A DNA stretch of 5,515 bases, taken from NCBI GenBank assembly GCA_038234815.1, contig JBBQSU010000193.1:1-5515 (forward strand), written 5' to 3'. Positions 1 through 5,515 of this stretch are shown in pieces. The position numbers and the translations under genes were made by a program. Under the pieces are notes generated by a model. It saw only the letters and a program-made list of their open reading frames with translations, had not been told where the DNA came from and did not search any database. Origin of the DNA: JBBQSU01 sp038234815 (lineage in GTDB: Bacteria > Planctomycetota > Phycisphaerae > Tepidisphaerales > Tepidisphaeraceae). The first letter of the stretch is position 1. Every line of letters begins with the position of its first letter.

Positions 1-58
1 ACAACTGGATTTTCCCACCGTAGGGCATGAGAACGTCCAGTTCACCCGGCGGAAGCAC
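1..58 (-). CDS. rpoB: Continuation of rpoB C-terminal part after the TAG, partial at window edge
   Basis: Read on the minus strand in the same frame as rpoB, the 58 bases after the TAG encode V-L-P-P-G-E-L-D-V followed by LMPYGGKIQL and a first base T of the next codon. GKIQL is the conserved strand that precedes YDGRTGE in bacterial RpoB (E. coli reads GQIRLYDGRTGE), so this is the beta-subunit C-terminal portion. The first codon after the stop is GTG, a possible initiation codon directly abutting the TAG, so a separate C-terminal polypeptide started by reinitiation is conceivable. I see only a weak purine stretch (AGAAAG) before it. The rest of the domain lies beyond the window. Whether this is one gene with a sequence error, a split gene or a readthrough product cannot be decided here. 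Confidence 0.8.
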   Translation of the reverse strand, partial: MLPPGELDVLMPYGGKIQL

Positions 59-3343
<3,285 letters not shown>

Positions 3344-3350
3344 CAGGTGA

Positions 3351-3356
3351 TCCTTT
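3351..3356 (-). promoter_or_regulatory. Ribosome binding site of rpoB
   Basis: Reads AAAGGA on the minus strand, with seven bases before the ATG at 3341-3343. This supports the chosen start. The site runs on as GGATCACCT (3345-3353), which has the same sense as the conserved 3' tail of 16S rRNA (GGATCACCTCC). Only the AAGGA part can pair with the anti-Shine-Dalgarno sequence. Confidence 0.75.
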
Positions 3357-3387
3357 ATGGTTGAGAGAGCCTTATGCCGATAAAATC

Positions 3388-3417
3388 AGCCGCATTATCT
3401 AATCAAGATAAGCGGCT
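3388..3417 (-). terminator. Terminator-like hairpin in the rpoB leader (possible attenuator)
   Basis: A 12-bp stem with one bulged base: AGCCGCATTATCT (3388-3400) pairs with AGATAAGCGGCT (3406-3417) around a 5-base loop. Read on the minus strand it is followed by GATTTTATC, a short T-rich run, so it has intrinsic-terminator form, although the run is broken. It lies 44 bases upstream of the rpoB start and downstream of both candidate promoters. Any rpoB transcript would therefore contain it, which fits attenuation or leader control of rpoB better than termination of another gene. On the plus strand it is followed by TTTATTGG, and no plus-strand gene ends here. Confidence 0.6.
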
Positions 3418-3440
3418 TTATTGGCCGGACGAATCTTCAT
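3399..3440 (-). CDS. Possible 13-residue leader peptide (speculative)
   Basis: An ATG at 3438-3440 opens a short frame, MKIRPANKAAYLD, ending in TAG at 3399-3401. The start codon lies in the loop of the upstream inverted repeat. The stop codon overlaps the arm-loop junction of the terminator-like hairpin, a geometry seen in leader-peptide attenuators. There is no convincing Shine-Dalgarno sequence before the ATG, and the peptide is not enriched in any one amino acid. A frame of this length is expected by chance, so this is only a candidate. Confidence 0.15.
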   Translation of the reverse strand: MKIRPANKAAYLD

Positions 3441-3456
3441 GTTTGCAGGCGTCCGG
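3425..3456 (-). repeat. Inverted repeat (second hairpin of the rpoB leader)
   Basis: CCGGACG (3425-3431) and CGTCCGG (3450-3456) are perfect 7-base complementary arms separated by 18 bases. In the rpoB leader RNA this would form a GC-rich hairpin just 5' of the terminator-like hairpin, with only seven bases between them. The loop contains an ATG (3438-3440) that opens a 13-codon frame running into the next hairpin. Confidence 0.55.
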
Positions 3457-3478
3457 GAATCTCGTTGATCAAAACCAA

Positions 3479-3507
3479 AGTCTAAGCCGGTAGGCGACCA
3501 ATATCAA
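3479..3507 (-). promoter_or_regulatory. Candidate second promoter for rpoB (P2)
   Basis: On the minus strand TTGATA (3502-3507) and TAGACT (3479-3484) are separated by exactly 17 bases, matching the sigma70 consensus at 5 of 6 and 4 of 6 positions. Transcription would start near 3472, giving a leader of about 130 bases that still contains both hairpins. It is weaker than the upstream candidate and could be a chance match. Confidence 0.4.
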
Positions 3508-3612
3508 GGGCGCAAACAAAGATACCAGACCTCCCCCACACGGCCTCCGGTGGAGAAAGCTGGTCGTTACGACCGAAATTGTCCTCTGTTTCTGGCCAAA
3601 ACTGACCCTTTT

Positions 3613-3641
3613 ATCGTATCCACGTCCGGCCGGGGCGTCAA
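3613..3641 (-). promoter_or_regulatory. Promoter for rpoB (P1), sigma70 type
   Basis: On the minus strand TTGACG (3636-3641) and TACGAT (3613-3618) are separated by exactly 17 bases. They match the -35 consensus at 5 of 6 positions and the -10 at 4 of 6, including its key first T, A and last T. An AT-rich AATTTTACA stretch lies just upstream of the -35. Transcription would begin near 3606, leaving a leader of about 260 bases before the rpoB ATG. This is the best promoter in the window, and its direction and position make rpoB the target. Confidence 0.65.
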
Positions 3642-3647
3642 GTGTAA

Positions 3648-3692
3648 AATTCCCCCCTGTCCGGGCAGAATTCCCAAACTGCTACGGGAATT
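3648..3692. repeat. Cluster of three AATTCCC repeats in the divergent control region
   Basis: AATTCCC occurs at 3648-3654 and 3669-3675 as direct copies 21 bases apart, about two helical turns. It occurs again inverted as GGGAATT at 3686-3692, making a 7-base inverted repeat with the middle copy and a 10-base spacer. The cluster sits immediately upstream of the P1 -35 element, where an activator or repressor of rpoB could bind. No known operator is recognised. Confidence 0.4.
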
Positions 3693-3757
3693 GATCGTAC
3701 TCGGGCACCGATCGGCAAAAATCAGGGTGATTGATACCCCATCCGGTCGATTTTCTC

Positions 3758-3809
3758 TTGGGGTTTCTTCGTACCTGCCTTCAAATCCCCAAAAAGTCGC
3801 TTCTGGGGA
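3758..3809. repeat. Overlapping inverted repeats upstream of sdhB
   Basis: TTGGGG followed by TTT (3758-3766) is complementary to AAA, T, CCCCAA (3783-3792) with one bulged base. The same C-run, as TCCCCA (3786-3791), is also perfectly complementary to TGGGGA (3804-3809). The two pairings are mutually exclusive. They lie just upstream of the candidate sdhB -35 element, so they could be protein-binding sites in DNA or, if an earlier promoter exists, alternative RNA folds. Confidence 0.35.
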
Positions 3810-3810
3810 C

Positions 3811-3839
3811 TTGTTACACCCCCGGTTCATCCCTAGGAT
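3811..3839 (+). promoter_or_regulatory. Candidate sdhB promoter
   Basis: TTGTTA (3811-3816) and TAGGAT (3834-3839) are separated by exactly 17 bases, each matching 4 of 6 consensus positions. Transcription would begin near 3846, giving a leader of about 25 bases that includes the AAGGGA ribosome binding site. The match is modest, and the main support is position and spacing. Confidence 0.4.
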
Positions 3840-3858
3840 TGGTTTTTCATCACCAATT

Positions 3859-3864
3859 AAGGGA
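3859..3864 (+). promoter_or_regulatory. Ribosome binding site that sets the sdhB start
   Basis: AAGGGA lies seven bases before the ATG at 3872-3874. It favours this ATG over the in-frame TTG at 3731, which would add 47 residues unlike any SdhB and would cover the candidate promoter. Confidence 0.75.
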
Positions 3865-3871
3865 AACACGC

Positions 3872-4636
3872 ATGATCGCAGCCAATACCACTGACAAACA
3901 GATCGTTTTGCGCATTCAGCGGCAGGACGCGCCGGGCAAGCCCACGCGGATGGAGGAATTTGCCATCCCCTACCGACCCAACATGAACATCATCTCCTGC
4001 CTGCAGTATATCGCCGCCCACCCGATTACCACCGAAGGCAAGCAGGTCACCCCGCCCGTCTGGGATTCAGGCTGCCTCGAAGAAGTCTGCGGGGCGTGCA
4101 CGATGCTCATCAATGGAAAGGTTCGGCAATCCTGCTCGGCACTGGTCGATCTCCTTGACCAGCCGATTACCCTGGAGCCGATGACCAAGTTTCCGGTGAT
4201 TCGAGACCTTTTTGTGGACCGCAGCCGGTTGTTCAATGACCTCAAGCGCATTCAGGCCTGGGTGCCGGTCGATGGGACATACGATTTAGGCCCGGGTCCG
4301 GTTCAATCGCAGGCCGAGCAGGAAGTGCGATATCCCCTCTCGCGGTGCATCAGTTGCGGGTGCTGTCTTGATGCCTGCCCGCAATACACCCCTTCCACTC
4401 AGTTCGTCGGTGCCGCCATCCTCAGCCAGGCGCGGTTGTTCAATCTCCATCCCACCGGCAAGGCTCTGCAAGGCGAGCGGCTGGACACCCTGATGGAACC
4501 CGGTGGTGCCGCCGACTGCGCCAAGGCGGGCAATTGCGTCGAAGTGTGCCCCAAGAGCATCCCCCTGCTCGAAAGCATCTCCGCCATCCAGCGACAGGAA
4601 ACGATCCACGTTATCAAGTCGTTCTTCACAAAATAA
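3872..4636 (+). CDS. sdhB: Succinate dehydrogenase/fumarate reductase iron-sulfur subunit
   Basis: Encodes a 254-residue SdhB, the electron-transfer subunit carrying electrons from the flavoprotein SdhA to quinone at the cytoplasmic face of the membrane. The N-terminal ferredoxin-like domain (about 10-110) holds the 2Fe-2S ligands C68, C73, C76 and C88 in the CLEEVCGAC context. The C-terminal domain has CISCGCCLDACP (159-170) and CAKAGNCVEVCP (216-227). By analogy with E. coli SdhB, C159, C162, C165 and C226 bind 4Fe-4S, and C169, C216 and C222 bind 3Fe-4S. All ligands are present. Length and wording (VDRSR, DGTYDLGPGP, HPTGKA) match the Bacillus-type enzyme, usually menaquinone-linked and built with a single cytochrome b subunit SdhC. 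It appears monocistronic: no sdhC or sdhA is adjacent, rpoB diverges upstream, and a strong terminator follows the TAA. A fumarate reductase role cannot be excluded from sequence alone. Confidence 0.95.
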   Translation: MIAANTTDKQIVLRIQRQDAPGKPTRMEEFAIPYRPNMNIISCLQYIAAHPITTEGKQVTPPVWDSGCLEEVCGACTMLINGKVRQSCSALVDLLDQPITLEPMTKFPVIRDLFVDRSRLFNDLKRIQAWVPVDGTYDLGPGPVQSQAEQEVRYPLSRCISCGCCLDACPQYTPSTQFVGAAILSQARLFNLHPTGKALQGERLDTLMEPGGAADCAKAGNCVEVCPKSIPLLESISAIQRQETIHVIKSFFTK

Positions 4637-4667
4637 CCGCTGGCGATAGACGAGTTTAGAAACAGAG

Positions 4668-4702
4668 CAAACGCCCGGGACTATCCCAGTCCCGGGCGTT
4701 TG
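4668..4702. terminator. Bidirectional intrinsic terminator between sdhB and clpB
   Basis: CAAACGCCCGGGACT (4668-4682) and AGTCCCGGGCGTTTG (4688-4702) form a perfect 15-bp stem around the 5-base loop ATCCC. On the plus strand the stem ends in GTTTG followed by TCATTCC. On the minus strand it ends in GTTTGCTC. The stem is strong and GC-rich, with short T runs on both sides. It lies 31 bases past the sdhB stop and 30 bases past the clpB stop, so it can end both convergent transcripts. Confidence 0.9.
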
Positions 4703-4732
4703 TCATTCCTGACCCCTTGAGGCCACGAGCGT

Positions 4733-5515
4733 TTAGTTTTCCACTTCTTCACCCGCGAAGACTTTGGCTCCTTTATTGAACACAAATTCGTGTTCGGTCG
4801 GCGAGACCTCCACCTCGATCCGATCCCCGTCCTGGTAGTCGCCGTTGAGAATTCGGGTGGCCAGCGCGTTCTCCAGCCGTTGCTGGATAACCCGTTTCAG
4901 CGGACGCGCGCCGAACGCCGGATCGTAGCCTTCGTCGGCGAGCAACTTTTTCGCGGCGTCGGACACGCCCAGTTGCAGCCCGCGAAGTTTCAGGCGTCGT
5001 TCTAACTGCGCCAGTTGCACTTCGACAATCTTCGTTAACTGCGCCTTGCTTAAGGGATGGAAGACGATCATCTCGTCGATCCGGTTGAGAAATTCCGGAC
5101 GGAAGTGCTGCTTGAGCAAATCCTTGACCGCAGCTTCGATCTCCCATTCCTGCGCCTTCTCGTTGGTCAAATGTTGAATCCGGTCTGAACCGATGTTGCT
5201 GGTCATCACAATGACCGCATTCTTGAAGTTCACCGTCCGGCCCTGGCCGTCGGTCAATCGGCCATCATCCAACACCTGGAGCAGCACATTGAAAACGTCG
5301 CGGTGCGCCTTCTCGATTTCGTCGAACAAAATCACGCTGTAAGGCCGCCGGCGCACGGCTTCGGTCAAGCGCCCACCTTCTTCGTATCCGACATAACCTG
5401 GCGGGGCGCCGATCAGTCGGGCCACGGAGTGCGACTCCATAAACTCGCTCATGTCGATGCGCACCATCGCGTTTTCGTCGTCGAACAGAAATTCGGCCAG
5501 GGCCTTGCACAATTC
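4733..5515 (-). CDS. clpB: ATP-dependent chaperone ClpB, C-terminal part (5' end outside window)
   Basis: Encodes the last 260 residues of a protein usually about 860-880 long. ClpB is a cytoplasmic hexameric AAA+ disaggregase that threads aggregated proteins through its pore with DnaK/DnaJ/GrpE. The fragment covers most of the second ATPase domain: it starts with ELCKALAEFL just after the Walker A GKT, then has the GYVG pore loop (40-43), Walker B VILFDE (61-66), sensor 1 in TSN (N107), the arginine finger in FRPEFLNRID (R145), and sensor 2 GARPLKR (202-208). A small alpha-beta domain follows and ends in an acidic tail, EEVEN. There is no IGF/IGL ClpP-docking loop between sensor 1 and the arginine finger, which separates it from ClpA, ClpC and ClpX. 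All expected catalytic residues are present. The gene ends in TAA and converges on sdhB. Its promoter and start are not in the window. Confidence 0.95.
   Translation of the reverse strand, partial: ELCKALAEFLFDDENAMVRIDMSEFMESHSVARLIGAPPGYVGYEEGGRLTEAVRRRPYSVILFDEIEKAHRDVFNVLLQVLDDGRLTDGQGRTVNFKNAVIVMTSNIGSDRIQHLTNEKAQEWEIEAAVKDLLKQHFRPEFLNRIDEMIVFHPLSKAQLTKIVEVQLAQLERRLKLRGLQLGVSDAAKKLLADEGYDPAFGARPLKRVIQQRLENALATRILNGDYQDGDRIEVEVSPTEHEFVFNKGAKVFAGEEVEN

Larger units (their letters stand above)
3344..3871. other. Divergent intergenic region between rpoB and sdhB, non-coding
   Basis: This 528-base stretch has no convincing gene. The frames of about 100 codons on both strands here resemble no family and lack ribosome binding sites. 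From left to right it holds the rpoB ribosome binding site, two consecutive hairpins, candidate promoter P2, small inverted repeats (GGTCG/CGACC at 3562-3574 and CTCC/GGAG at 3545-3555), promoter P1, the AATTCCC cluster, an imperfect hairpin (AAAATC/GATTTT at 3718-3754 enclosing GGGT/ACCC), the G-rich and C-rich repeats at 3758-3809, and the sdhB promoter and ribosome binding site. I looked for a tRNA or a recognisable riboswitch and found neither. Confidence 0.8.

Noticed and set aside
3440..3600. A tRNA or small structured RNA gene in the rpoB leader
   Set aside because: The short inverted repeats (for example 3562-3574) do not assemble into a cloverleaf, and there is no T-arm consensus or CCA end.
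3731..3871. N-terminal extension of sdhB from an in-frame TTG
   Set aside because: The 47 extra residues match nothing in SdhB, the region carries the candidate promoter, and the ATG at 3872 has a good Shine-Dalgarno and gives the usual family length.
3550..3894. Frames of about 100-114 codons on both strands of the intergenic region
   Set aside because: They overlap the promoters and the sdhB start, have no ribosome binding sites and look like random Pro/Arg/Ser-rich translations.
4733..5515. ClpA or ClpC instead of ClpB
   Set aside because: The SHSVARLIGAPPGYVGYEEG and GRTVNFKNAVIVMTSN wording is ClpB-like, and the ClpP-docking IGF/IGL loop is absent.

Overview
The window looks like chromosomal housekeeping DNA from a moderately GC-rich bacterium. 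The RNA polymerase beta subunit has a RIF-region wording (SQVVDQTNPLSQLTHERR) that I associate with Planctomycetota, possibly the Gemmata side of the phylum. This placement is from memory of family sequences and is tentative. There are no mobile elements, CRISPR arrays, tRNAs or rRNAs.

Layout. Positions 1-3343 (minus strand) hold rpoB, which enters at its start codon and runs towards the left edge. Positions 3344-3871 are a 528-base divergent intergenic region. It carries a strong minus-strand sigma70-type promoter, a second weaker one, a long structured rpoB leader, an AATTCCC repeat cluster and a weak plus-strand promoter. Positions 3872-4636 (plus strand) hold a complete, solitary sdhB for a Bacillus-type succinate dehydrogenase iron-sulfur subunit. 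Positions 4668-4702 hold a perfect 15-bp bidirectional terminator hairpin. From 4733 to the right edge (minus strand) is the C-terminal third of clpB, encoding the disaggregase.

The most striking point is that the rpoB reading frame is cut by an in-frame TAG at 59-61, before the conserved C-terminal part of the beta subunit. In the same frame the remaining 58 bases continue into recognisable RpoB sequence (GGKIQL, normally followed by YDGRTGE), so this is a point interruption and not a natural end or a frameshift. A GTG codon immediately follows the TAG. The choices are a sequence error or mutation, a split beta subunit made by reinitiation, or amber readthrough. The sdhB and clpB genes both end in TAA, so this TAG is the only one ending a long gene frame here.

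The genes do not form one operon. rpoB and sdhB are divergent and share a control region; sdhB and clpB converge on one terminator. Two local arrangements are unusual: rpoB has no rplJ-rplL directly upstream and has its own promoter and structured leader, and sdhB stands without sdhC or sdhA beside it.
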